From Eopsaltria australis (lineage: Eukaryota; Chordata; Aves; Passeriformes; Petroicidae), in NCBI GenBank assembly GCA_034509425.1, contig JAVTVJ010011652.1, forward strand, positions 3,197,501 through 3,261,500: 64,000 nucleotides of DNA, in the 5' to 3' direction. A program made the position numbers and the translations under genes. This document shows, piece after piece, positions 11,071 to 22,740 of the stretch. Every line of letters starts with the position of its first letter. Within the stretch, counting starts at the first letter, position 1. A model generated the notes under the pieces. It was not told the DNA's origin. It saw only the letters and a list, made by a program, of their open reading frames with translations, and did no database searches.

Positions 11071-11707
11071 TAGATTTGGAGATATCAAGAAAGGCTTCTA
11101 GTATTTACTCCACACCCTCAAACTGAGGAGTAATACCATTTTTCCCTCTACAGCACTCTGTATGGGCACACTCACTGCAAGTTTAAAAAAAAAGGAACAA
11201 CCACAACTCCTAGTAAAACACAGAACAGAAGTAGAAGGAAATTAGAAAGTGTCTTGTTAATTAAAAAAATAATTAAGTAAAAGCTTTTCAGACAACTTGA
11301 CTCAAATTCTGAATGAGCTGCTTCGCAGCTTAGAGAGTCCAAGCCAGAGGACGGTTACAAGCTCAAAACAAGTGTTATTACAGACTACTATCTAGACATG
11401 GGCCAAACTAAACAAGGCTTTGAAGATCTCCAGACAATACTTTGAAAGGGAACCCGATCCAAATTCTCATCTCAAATTCAACTCAAAACCAGAAAAACCT
11501 GGATGCTTTAGCATGCACTTCTACATTTTCCTTTCAGAATACAATGAGCACAAACACACAGAAGCCAAAATAAACCAGTGAGCCAGGATCTTGAAAAGTA
11601 ACCTGAAGAGTGAAATAAAGATCGAGATGGATCTTGTTTTCCAGAGAAGGACTATATACAAACACACACATGTGCTGGATTATCTGTCTACAGACTAAGA
11701 ATGCAGT

Positions 11708-11745
11708 CAATTGCTGTTACATACCTGCACATGTAACAGCAAATG
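11708..11745. repeat. Perfect 12-bp stem hairpin
   Basis: TTGCTGTTACAT (11711-11722) and ATGTAACAGCAA (11731-11742) are exact inverted copies separated by ACCTGCAC. With one A:A mismatch, two more pairs extend it to 14 of 15. The structure is seen directly. Function is unknown; a cruciform, a transcript hairpin or chance are all possible. Confidence 0.7.
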
Positions 11746-12261
11746 TCAGTGGCTCTTATATAACATAACTTAAACTTATTTCAGCCTTTTTTTTCATATG
11801 TTTTCAACCTGGCCCCTAACTTTTGGTCAGGGGTGTAATACAGCAGCATGGGTTTCTAGAAATACTCTATTATTAAAAATCTTGAAATAAATTAAAATTT
11901 ATGTATTTGGGGCTTTTCAGAGAAACAGCACTCTGTGGTGACATGAGGCTCTGAAAGTGTTCCGAAAACTGGCATAACCTGAATTACAGCCCTTTTTCTA
12001 TGGAGAAGAGAGGCAGTACCACTCCCTTGCATCATACATGAATGCTGAGCTGGATGGACTATCTCCCAGTAAAGACACAGTTCTTGGCATTTCTGCTGAT
12101 GTTGTTTCTACACACAGGAAGCATGGAGGCACTCTAGAACTAGAAGTTGTCCAACAGCAAAGGATCTAAGTGGAAATTCTCCTTGAGAGGGTGGCATTGC
12201 CAAAGGTCCTTCCTTCCTCCTTAAGCCACCTTCTCAAGGTGAGAATTTTCTCATCTTAAAG

Positions 12262-12420
12262 AAACTCATCTTCACAACACTTCTGCCAGGCAGGGAAGGC
12301 CACTATCCCAAATTTACAGAAAGGACACAAAATGGGGAAGACCATGTAATTTACCTCTTTTGGCCATCAGTGGGGCAGAATCCTGAACCTACATCTGGAG
12401 CTAGCCTCCCAGGAGCCATT
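12262..12420 (-). mobile_element. MIR SINE fragment
   Basis: Read in reverse complement it follows the MIR body: TTCACAACAC, then CACTATCCCAAATTTACAGA (compare TATCCCCATTTTACAGA in MIR), then a region matching AGTGGGGCAGAATCCTGAACC (compare AGTGGCAGAGCCGGGATTCGAACC) and CATCTGGAGC. Order and spacing agree over about 150 bp, so the call is fairly firm despite heavy divergence. MIR is an ancient tRNA-derived SINE mobilised by L2 and now inactive. Confidence 0.6.
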
Positions 12421-15239
12421 CCATGAAAGTAATTATGTGTCTGACCTCAAACAAATAGTAGGAACCCACTGTTTAAAAATTCATTCCTTCTCTTCTTCTC
12501 TTATCATGGAAATAACAAGGTATAACGAGACTCAGCCATGGGCAGCTGAATGCAGTTATTTCTGCAGAGGGATAAAGCTTTGAACCTTAACTGATGTGTA
12601 ATAGCTAAATATGGTCACAACCCCAGTCGCTATCCCAGAACAACCTAATGTACTCTTTCTTCCCATTCCCTCCCTCCCCCAAAACTCCCATTGTTCTGAG
12701 GGGATAGAGATTAATGATATTCATACTAGAATAACAGCTACAGGGGAAAAGCAAGCAAATATATTACAAGACCCAAATTACAGTAGTAAGAAAATACATC
12801 GTGCTGTGATGTACAGATATAAATGAATTAATCCTGACATCTGTTTCTTTTGCAGAGGAATTAGTCATAGTTTGAAGCTGACCTTGCAAGAAGCATGCAA
12901 GGTGATCAACTAAAATTGGATAGTGGTGCCCTCCCATGTTACGAAGATAATACTCTTCAACCTCCCAAATCACACACTACAGGGTGTTCAGCAAAGGTCA
13001 CCCCACTTTGTACACTGAAACTAAGAGCTACTGGACAGTCTGTGCATTTGATCCAGCACAGATCATCCAAAGGTCAGACAGGTATCCTGAGTCCCAGCTC
13101 AGCTACAGCTTGTAGCAGCAGCACAGTAGATTGTCAGATGGTCAGTTTTTCTCTCTAAATTTTGATCTTTTTTTATTCCTGAGCTTAGAAGAATGTTTTA
13201 TCTGCAACTGCAACAATGTGCGGGAGATTACCATCACAAATGCTATTTTCATCTGGTCAGGTGGCTTTTTTTCACAAAACATCATGGTGTTTCCTGGCAC
13301 TAAGACACTTGTCAAATCGTCTTTGTGGCATATTTCCAGACTTAACAACCAAATCTTCACACACAAGTTTGGGCCAATAGTTAAAAGGCAAACAAAGGCA
13401 ATGATCCTAGCAGGTTACAACGCTCTTGCCATATGCTTCCCTTCAGGCTCACATTTTCTGCAAGACGTGAACAAGTGTCAGTAAGCTAGAACTGCTGATT
13501 GCATGCTAAGATTAATACAAGTATTGAGGAACTTTGTGCCTCCATAGTGTTTCACTAATATTTTTAAAGAAAATACATTAGCATGGAAGGAAATGTGGTT
13601 CCTGCATAAACAGAAGAGTTATTTTTCAGAAAGACTTTAGAATCAGACACACATTGCATGCTTGAAAAATAAACCCACACTCAATAGGCTTTTCTTAGTG
13701 AGCCCCAACGTCTTAAAAGGACAAAGAAACCCTGGTTTTAATGAACTCCCTAAGTAAGTTTTTACATAATATATTTTTAAAAGTGAATAAACCTGTTTTA
13801 ACGTGATAGCTTCCGTAGGGCTCAAGAGACATTCTAGCCTATTGTGCCAGCGGATTAACTCTATTCACCAAGGAAGAGGATACCAACATGTTCTATTATG
13901 CCCAACAACTGCAGAGATCTGCACGAATGAATGCTGTGCTCACACGTGTGTGCTGAATCATCAAATGTCCTTTCCAGCAAGAACCTGTATCCCCAACTTC
14001 CAGCTTTCACTGTGAAAGTTACTTAAGGCCTCGTTGCTGAAAAATGCGACTCATCCTAGTGGAGACTCCTTGTACAAAGGATGCTCACAGCCTGTGGGCT
14101 CTGCTGGAGAATACAAACAGTGCAGGACACAACCACACTGCTGTCTGCACTGCCCCTCCATCAGATGTTAGGAAATCTCAAGCACTGCCATCCAGCCTGA
14201 ACTGCCACACCCTCCCGAGCTCTTACAGCCCAGAAACAGGGGGAAGCCCCTTCTCCCTCCAGCAGATCCATGGGGTAGAGGGCAGCCAGCAGCAATGTTT
14301 TAAGGAGCCCAAGTTATATGCACTGGATGATCTACACTGCAGCCCAGCACTTGCCTGACAGCTCTACTTTTGGTTAAACTGCATTTTTTGGTTTGCAAAT
14401 GTGGGAAGTGGGAATACTTCGGGTGAAACCTGGCCCCAACTAAGAATGAGAAGCTTTGCAACACATTTTCCCTGAGGGCAGCATTTTGCACACTTTTTAA
14501 AAGTTAACACCAGGTAGAACATGAAGTAAAGTATTCCTCTTTGCATTTCACAGAAGAAAGTATTCAAATACTGGAGGCTATCAAAAAGGAGAACTTCGTT
14601 TTCATGTGCCTTCACTAACAGACTGAATTTAAAAAATTAGAAACCCAGGAAAAAAGAAATTAAATTTAAAAATCCTAGCATTTCAAGAGATTAGGTTCAT
14701 GCTATACATGGTAGAATTGCCCCCAGCCTGAGATTTTGTCAAAAATTCTTGATATTTGGTCTAATTAGCATCTGAGCTTCACCTTCTGCTTCCTTGGTGT
14801 GAGCAAAAGAAAATATTTTACTTTTTTACAGATGGGGTTTTAAGAGGAAGCTGTTGATTTCAATCAGTCTTAGACCTTTACCCTGTAATATGGTCCTCAA
14901 TGCAAAGCCTTGTGTCCTTCTATTTACGAAACAGACTCCCAAGCTCTGGGGCCCCACAGAAGGCTCAAATATCCACAAAGAAAATACCTATGAATGACTC
15001 TTCCTACAGCTGATCTGGTAGAAATCCTTCCACCTGCAAAGACACGCTTTTGTGCACTGTCTCACTCTGAGATGGGCTGTGTGAAACCACAAAAATGCAG
15101 CTCCAACGGCACAAGCTCCATCTGCACTATGGAGACTATTAAGGCTAATCCAGCATTCCTAGACTGTGGTGCGAGACATTCCCAGTATAGACCTGCTCCA
15201 GCAGCACTCTGCCAGTGAGTTAAGTACTCTAAAACCATA
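12421..15239. other. Non-coding stretch, nothing specific
   Basis: The 117-codon (13131-13484) and 104-codon (14044-14358) open frames have no recognisable domain or codon pattern. No repeat or strong regulatory texture was noticed. Confidence 0.45.
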
Positions 15240-15430
15240 ACTCGTCTCATATTTCTCCCGGCAGCCGCGCCAGGTCAGGAGATCCCAGCTGCTCTCCCGT
15301 GTCTTGCCCTCGCCTGCGTCTTGGCCGTGCAGCTGGTGGCCAACACACACGGTGAGCCGGACAGCGGGACTGACCCCAGCCAGGGCCATCAGCCTGAGTG
15401 CTTTGAGAGTGGTTATTTTTAACTCAGAGC
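15240..15430 (+). other. GC-richer patch with a possible 87-nt exon
   Basis: Positions 15265-15351 are bounded by an acceptor-like TTTCTCCCGGCAG and a donor-like G|GTGAGC, and 87 nt is a multiple of three. One frame reads a hydrophobic run, PCLALACVLAVQLVANTHG, like a signal peptide or membrane segment. The frame stays open past the donor to a TAA at about 15421. I do not recognise the protein, no neighbouring exon is seen, and an unrelated 109-codon frame covers the opposite strand. It may be chance or a conserved element. Confidence 0.2.
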
Positions 15431-18400
15431 CCTTCTCTAGTTTGGTCTCCCAAACCAGAGAACTCCACAGCAGTACAGACAAGAGCATGGTTTATAACCC
15501 ACTTGAGTGGGTCCAACCACGGGCAACAGCCCAGGTCTGTAAGTCTCTATGGTTCACATCACGGCTCGTCTGATCCCACTGAAACTGTTTGGGAAGCTAT
15601 ATCCACACACTGGAAAAGAAAAAAGATAAAGAAGACAAAAAGGAGCCCTCCTCTGCCAAGTTATCTGTCGCTACAACTCTTCTTAGTTGACAAGAGTCAG
15701 AAACACCAGCACTGGGTAGGGAGAAATGCAGCAGAGCCACGGTGAGGCCATTCCCTTCAGCTGCTTCAGCCTGCTGCTGTATCAGACAGGGTGCAAAATC
15801 ATATCCCAGAGACAATCTGCATGGGGGGGACTGCTGAAGCTGGCATGGGCACTGAAAGGAAAGCTTGTCAAACCATACCCTTGGAGCACACACAATTTAA
15901 ACTGGAGAAAGCAAGCTTTAGCCAGCATGGCTTCACAACGTTTTGCCCTCCAGTGACCAAAATCAACCATATCATCAAAAGCGCAGTTTTGCTGGCATAA
16001 TTGCATTTACGGAATCACCAGGGATTTTGCCTGAACAGCTACAGCAGTGTGAAAAAAAAAACCCAAACCAAACACACACTTCATCAATATCCTTGACCAA
16101 TGTAGCTGTGCTGGCAAAACTCTTCTGGCCTGCATTGCTATCACAACTCGTATCAGAAGAAACATTTTTCTCCTGCTTAGTTTAAGCTCTGCACTTCATG
16201 CAGTAGAAACCAACTTATTTTCACTTCTGCTTGTATTCAATCCCCATTTTTTACAGGTTTGCAGACCTGACATATTTCAAATACTGCAGGGGCAAGTATA
16301 AAACCAAATGCCTTCCCCTTGAATGGGCTTTGTAGATACAATTTTTCATAAAAAGGAAAGGGAATCCTGTCTGTGAAAAACTTGCTAATAACAGGAACTC
16401 CCCTTACCAAGCAAGCAGTCAGGCTGCTATAATCAGTATATAGGTAGAGGTAGCTGCTGGCTAGCAAAAGTGTACCTACAGCCATACATGAGCACCCTAA
16501 TTTAGTCCCCCACAATTAACAACTCTGTCTCCCAGTCAGGTGATTGGCAGACCCCTGCTAGGATGGTAAAAACAGACATAAAATTTAAAAATTGTCTCTT
16601 CAGATGTTATTGGGAAAGTGGCTTTGGGAGAGACAAGTCACAGGTGGTGGGCTGCAAGGTGAGGAATGAGCAGAGGCAAATGTGAGGGGATGATGCCCCT
16701 CACAAGAACAAGCACAGGAGACAACAGCCACTAGTTAGACTACAGACACGTGTTGTCACCTGGAGGGACACACTGGGTAACTGAGACTGTGCCATACCCA
16801 CACACTAAAATTCAAATTAATCGCTCTTGAAAGCTTCTTTCTTTATGGCTGCTGAAGAGATTGAGCATGCTCAGCCTGTGGTTGCTGAGCCCCTCCACAT
16901 CCCTCACTCTGGAAAACAAGAGTGTCAGCTTGCTCACAGTGACAGCACAGCAGCCCCCTCACTGCCCTGCCAGCATCCACACACCCCTGAGCAGCTGTCC
17001 CAACCTCCACTGCCTGCCCCAGGATTGTGAAGGCTCCACAGAGAGTTTCCAGGCTCAGTGAGTACTTTGGTGCCTTTTGGCTGGCAAAGAACAGAGCCCC
17101 ATGGCTGCTTCAGCCCCAAACAGGGGCACCAGCCCTGCAACACACTGCAGCTCCCGTCTAAAGGGCAAACTTTGGAAAACGCCCCATCCAGAAACGACTG
17201 CAGTATCTTGCTCCCTTGAACCTTTTGTGCCTTTCTTTGTTCCAGTTATTGGGGGAATTCACATGAGAAGAGCAACTCTTTCCTAAAGGTGAACAGCAAG
17301 TTTGAAAATCAGAGGTCTTAAAGAGACAAAATGGGCAACAGAAAATGAATGCAGGTTTAAGATTACGTCTCCATCATTTTACCACTGCAAAATGTTAAGG
17401 AAGAGCTTTCTTTCTGCTCTGCAGCTGGCAAATCCAGAGTTAAGGGCAAGACTGCTTGATGTGTGGCTTTTTTTTCCCCTTGCCTTTTTTTTTTCTTTTT
17501 TAAAATTGCTTTTCTGCTGCAGAGAAGCCTGAATTCAGAGAGTGGTGGGTACCTCTACAAAGCAGAGACTCCATTTACCAGTATGGAGAAAAAGAGAGAA
17601 AAGGATTCTGTTAGGTCTCTTGAAAGCATCTGTGTTTTTACCAAGCTACTCAAATAATATTAATTAAACATCCTGTAGAGCAGAGAATATCAGCTCTAAC
17701 TCAATACCTCCAGCAATTCACACTGGGTTGATTTAAGAGGTTGTCACTTCCACCCCTCTCCCGGGGGCTGATACCTTCACCGAGGTGGCAGAAGACATGT
17801 GCCCATGTATGAGCTGCTGCAGTCTGCTCCCCAACACACTGACAGTGGTTTAAGGTCACCACCAGATTTAGCACCCATCCTGCTCCACATTCTCTCCCAC
17901 TTGATGGAGGACCAGGCCAGGCAGCTCCAGTGCCAGCTCCTGGGTCAAGGCTCTGACACTCATGGTTTGTACTCCCTGCAGTGTCTGCAAATTACAAGAC
18001 TATCTATCCTTCCTGGCTGGAAACTCCCAACAATTCGGGGCTTTCTGTAAGTTAGCCCTGTAGCCTTTTAACCACATTGTTTAAGTGCTCCCCACAAGAC
18101 CATCCTACAAATCTGCAGGAAGAGCTACTCCATCAAGGCAGTGGGCTGCAGCGTGGACCTTCAACCAGCAAATCCTCCAGGCCTTGTTATTTGTCCAAGA
18201 CAAACAATAAATGGTGGCAGCTTAAAACTACTGGAAGAACATCATCTGACCCCGAGTGGCCCTTTTGGGGACTAATTTGCCACCTCTGCATCTCAGATAT
18301 GGAGACAGTTGCTGGAATGGGGGAGCAGGGTGGTGCCCAGGCAGTCACACGTGAGCTGGGGTGGCATCCACCCAGGCTCTGGCCCCAGACATATTGAGTG

Positions 18401-18579
18401 CCCCTCATGCCTCTGTCCCGGGCTGCTCTAATACAAACCAGGCACAACTTCCACCCACATTGTGATGGCTCCGTGCAGAACTAGCACGGCAACTCCCAAG
18501 CACTGCAATACCAGGCTCCACTTTAATGAAGAAGATGGACTCCTTGCCCCCTTCATACCTCCTTCCTCATGCAATGCTA

Positions 18580-18660
18580 TTTCTTACCACTATGACTGAG
18601 GACAAGCCATGTGAACAACTTTAAGCCTTTCCATGGCCCAGTTTGGATGATGAATGTTTT
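18580..18660 (+). mobile_element. Possible MIR fragment
   Basis: TATGACTGAGGACAAGCCATG, then ACTTTAAGCCTTTCCATGGCCCAGTTT resembles the MIR core 'TGTGACCTTGGGCAAGTCACTTAACC...CCTCAGTTT'. It is weak and heavily diverged. Confidence 0.3.
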
Positions 18661-20845
18661 CCTAACATAAGGAGCTAATCCAGAAGCAGATATACCACCA
18701 AAAACTGGAGGAAGATGGCCACAGCCAGCTCTCATGCCCAGTCAGGGAGCTCTCCAGGGGCACTTCTGGGAAGCATTCCTCCAGCCCAGACTTTGCTAAC
18801 AGTGGTTTGTTTCTCTCCCTGCTGTGCATCTCTCTTGTGGCCACACAGGCAAAGTCAAGACACAGTCCAGTCTTGGCTCCTTTTATTTTTGCTCTCTTGG
18901 CACCTCCGTGCTGGCTGGGCACTACCAGCAGGGGAGTTTTCTTTCAAGGCACCATCACAGCAGCCCCAGCATCCCAGAATAGCTGCACAGATGACATCCT
19001 GACTCAGCCCAGATGGATGTGTGCAGGAGAACTGACAATCAAAGCTGATGCAGAAATACAAGAAGTCTGAAGAAAAATATTCCAGACTGCCACAGCTTGC
19101 TCTCAGAGCGCAAATACATGTTTAATGCATCCTTGGACTTGCCAGGAGGGCTGCAAAGGAGATGACAATGATCCTGGTCTAAAAAACCATGGTGGTAGAG
19201 ACAGAGCTGTGCTCTCAGCATGCTCTCCAGAAGCTGGTAATAGAATTGGGAGAATTTGCAAGACCTACCAGGACAGTGTTTCTATGCTCCAATCCTGCCA
19301 CTACCTTGACTCTAGGACATGAAGCTACTTAACACTTACAACCTCTTCTACAAACTTATTCAAGATGCTCAATGACCAAAGTGTTACTGAGTGGAAAGAA
19401 AGGAAAACTATTTGTCTAACAAAACTTTGCACCAATTCTGCACTTAAACTCAAGTTTCAACTCCAATCCTGACATGCAAGACCTGTGGATGCACAAGTTT
19501 TTCTCTGAAGCTCAGAGCCTATTCTAGTGCCAGGGTAGAAACAGGAATTATTGTGAGACGACTCCTCCATGCACACAGTCCCACTGATCCCCCAAACATG
19601 GTGCAGGAAAATGCATCCAGGATCCATCTGTCCATCAGAAAGTAAAACCAAACAATATCTAATTACTAAAAATGGTCAATAATAAGTGCTCCAGTGACAT
19701 TTTTTAATTTGTTGTGAGTATCTTCACAAACTTATAACCTTAGAACAGCAGCTAAAATGCACTCTAAGCAAGTGTTTTGACTTGAGGAATGATTATCCTG
19801 TCTCCAGAAATAAAATTTGCCTTATTATAACAACAGCACATAAGCCTCAAAACCAAATTTATAGTTTTTTGGGTAAATGCTGTGGTCATCTGCACAGTAA
19901 CTAACACGCTGTCAGCTGAAGAAGTGATTATTTGTGAGAGAAGCAGTAAGCACTTTTATCAGCAACCATATATATGGAGCAGATGCAAAGCCTCTATATT
20001 CTGGGTTTTTTCCTCCTTTCTTTTGACAATGCACAAGCTATGCATTTCTGTATACACATGTACTAGAGGACAAACACATGCTCACATTCACTTTGTAAAG
20101 TGCTGCATATTGTATATCAAGTTTTGAATTTCAAAACCCAGAAAATACTGGTTAAAATCTTCTACATATTATTTTATCAAACATGCCAGACCCCTTCATG
20201 GTTTCAGATGTGGGTGTGGATATCTGCAAGTGACTCACTTTCACTAGCCTGGAAGCTCAGGCATGCAGGGATGGACCATGCAAGGAGGAGCAGGAGGTCC
20301 TTCCCTGCTCAAGGAAGTCTTCCACAGGCTCCCACTCAAAGCCTCAAAATGCCAGTTCCAAAGCATCTGACTTTTGCCAAGCTGAATCAGACACTGGTTT
20401 TCCAGAATCCAGGATCTGTTTCTGAGGCAAGTTCTGAATGAACCAGGAACACAAAAATTAAAGTGTAGTAAGTGTATCAGGAGGCTATCGATCCAAACCA
20501 TGCATCACTGGCAGGATGGCTTGTGGTTTGGAAGATGAGGCCCCACAGAAAGCAGGAGCACAAAGGAAGATGTGCTACTTTTACACAACTTAATTTCCTG
20601 TCAATATCCAGCTACTGGTGAGATGTATTTTCAGATGTGGGATGTCATGGGTACCACAAATTCCCATCCCTAAAGCACATCTGTGGGGCAGCATCAGACT
20701 GCCTTGCCAGGGCCGACCATTCTCCTCGGAGATCATGGAGCAAATTCACAGTAGGTTTAAAATTAGTCACACTCTGTGTGACCAATGATATAGTTTATTT
20801 TTGGCAGCAGTGTGATACTCACAAGCATTACTTAATTCTATTGCC

Positions 20846-20930
20846 TAGGTAGGCAAACTTAGGCACGGAGTGGGATGGGCTCTGGTCCAAGGTCATGCAG
20901 TTGGTGCAGCATAATTCTGAGATGCCTTTT
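20846..20930 (-). mobile_element. Probable MIR fragment
   Basis: AGGCAAACTTAGGCACGGAG, then GGTCCAAGGTCATGCAGTTGG follows the reverse complement of the MIR core (AAACTGAGGCACAGAG ... GCCCAAGGTCACACAGCTAG) in order and spacing. Confidence 0.45.
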
Positions 20931-21959
20931 AATTATTGAAGCCACTTTTGGCTAACTGAAGCCCCTGACTCGAGTAACTGGGGGCTCAGGAAGGGGCTGC
21001 CTTTCTGCTCTGCTTGTGCTCCGCTGAGGAGACTCATCCCATGATATTAAGTAGGATTCAAGCACAAGCCACTACTGTCCTACATTAGCTTCCCTCCATG
21101 CCTCTTCCCCTGGAAAAGACACAGGGGGAAAGAAAGAGCCTTAATGATGCCCAGGGGGTGCCAATAAGTTTAACTACAGAGAGTCATTTTTGTTAATGGA
21201 ATTCTGGCTGATGCAGTTTGAGTAAGGAGGATGAGAGAATCTTTCACTGTGTTTTTCTAAAGCAAATATTTGGCGCTTTCATCTTCCAGTGCTTTAACAT
21301 GCAATCTATCACCAAAAAAACCCGTGTACATGGGAGTTCATGGAAAATATATCATGTTTCAGACGGCAATTGAAGAATGGGGGGTATCCATTGTACTGCT
21401 CAGAAACGTAATTCGTGGAAACTGGGTTGCAAACCACATGACTAGTTATTATCCCATCTGCAGGGGTGACAACAACACAGCTTAATATTGGTGTTTCACC
21501 CTTTACTTGTCACCACTGCCTTCCTGGCCATTGAATAAGCTGGGGCAAAGGGTAACAGAAGAGTTTCCATCATCACCTGTCCAAGGGTCCTCATCAACTT
21601 CCACCCATTTCATGAAACACCCTGATCTCCAGTGCAATCCACAGCTCTCCAGGGTGCCAGCCCCACCCTGTCATCTACCTGGAGCACCTCACACACTGTC
21701 AGCAATTCACACCACTGTAATAAAACCAGGGAAAGAATTCTACAACCAAGCACACTTCTCCAGGGCTTTGTTTTTCCTGGCTAGGAACACCAAGAATATC
21801 ATGCACATATTTGAGCTGCTCCACCTAGTCATTATCCCAAGAGAAAAGGACAGCCACACTTCTGGTATGTAGAGCCACACAACCAGTACAAACACAAGCT
21901 CTTCTTGGCTGAGCTGCCTGGAGATTGCTGCGATTTGCAACTGACCCATCGCCAGCCAG

Positions 21960-22230
21960 CTCCGCTTCTTGACCACCCTGGTTGTGGCTCCCATTCTCCG
22001 TCCGCTTTTGGCACAGTGACAGCAGAGGCTGGGGTTTTTGTCAGGTTCCCTCCCCCTCCTCTTTCACTTTGTGCTTGGCCAAACTCCTGCCTTCCTCTCT
22101 GCCCATTAACACGCAGCATCAATGGGGGCGAGCGGAAGGAGGTCACCGAGCTTTGGCAGCCGCTCCGCACGATTGCCGGGCACAGACGCCGCATGGAGAC
22201 GCTTCCAGTGCAGAGTGGGATGGCATTATG
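21960..22230. promoter_or_regulatory. CpG-retaining GC-rich patch
   Basis: Clustered CpGs (GGGCGAGCGGAAGG, CACCGAGC, GCCGCTCCGCACGATTGCCGGG, GACGCCGCATGGAGACGC) are concentrated at about 22125-22205 in CpG-poor surroundings. It is too short for a typical CpG island, and no open frame shows a known domain. It could be a conserved element or a small unmethylated patch. Confidence 0.3.
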
Positions 22231-22639
22231 GTGGCACTGGGGACAGAGAGAGGGCTGGCTGCACCTTGGCCATCATTGATCCACTAATGCAGCGTGGAAA
22301 ATCACTGGAGTCACTTTGTGACACACAAACAAACCAAGGGATTTATCATCTTTTCCCTTGCCTTTACCACCCAGCTAAAAAAAGGTCGAAAAAGTCTCCT
22401 TGAACAAACCCAGGAGTTTTCTTCACAAAACTCACAGTGTCCTTCTTGCAGCTGACTAACTTCTTTTGTAGTGGATTTAACACTTGACCAAAGCTAGCTC
22501 TGAGAGTGGACCTGCAACAGGCTGTTAAGTAGAGTTTGGTGTTTGTATGATTAAGAATAATCTATAGGGGTCTTCCACTTGCATTTTCAGATAATGGAGG
22601 CTGCTTTTGCACCTCAGCTGCACAGGGACCAACCATTTC

Positions 22640-22740
22640 TATTACTGAAAGTACAAGGTTAAGTGACACACCCAAAGTCAAAAAGGGCAACAACCTCCTT
22701 GATTTGCAGTCTGCTGTTTTAATACTCAAGACGATCCTTT
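22640..22740 (-). mobile_element. MIR SINE fragment
   Basis: AGGTTAAGTGACACACCCAA, then a degenerate stretch, then GCAGTCTGCTGTTTTAATACTC aligns in order with the reverse complement of MIR (AGGTTAAGTGACTTGCCCAA ... GGTCTGTCTGACTCC). The first block is nearly exact. Confidence 0.5.

Larger units (their letters stand above)
10901..12260. other. Non-coding stretch without clear genes
   Basis: No exon or strong regulatory texture is visible. It contains a possible MIR remnant (about 11008-11070) and a perfect hairpin (11708-11745), both listed separately. Confidence 0.5.
15431..21959. other. Non-coding stretch with sparse old repeat fragments
   Basis: There is no supportable exon. A short pair of splice-like signals (acceptor ending 17022, donor GTGAGT at 17058) would enclose only 35 nt. 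T-rich low complexity lies at 17467-17510. MIR-like fragments are listed separately. The remainder shows nothing I can name. Confidence 0.45.

Noticed and set aside
17023..17057. Possible 35-nt micro-exon between a pyrimidine-rich AG and a perfect GTGAGT
   Set aside because: Too short and without a partner exon; such signal pairs occur often by chance.
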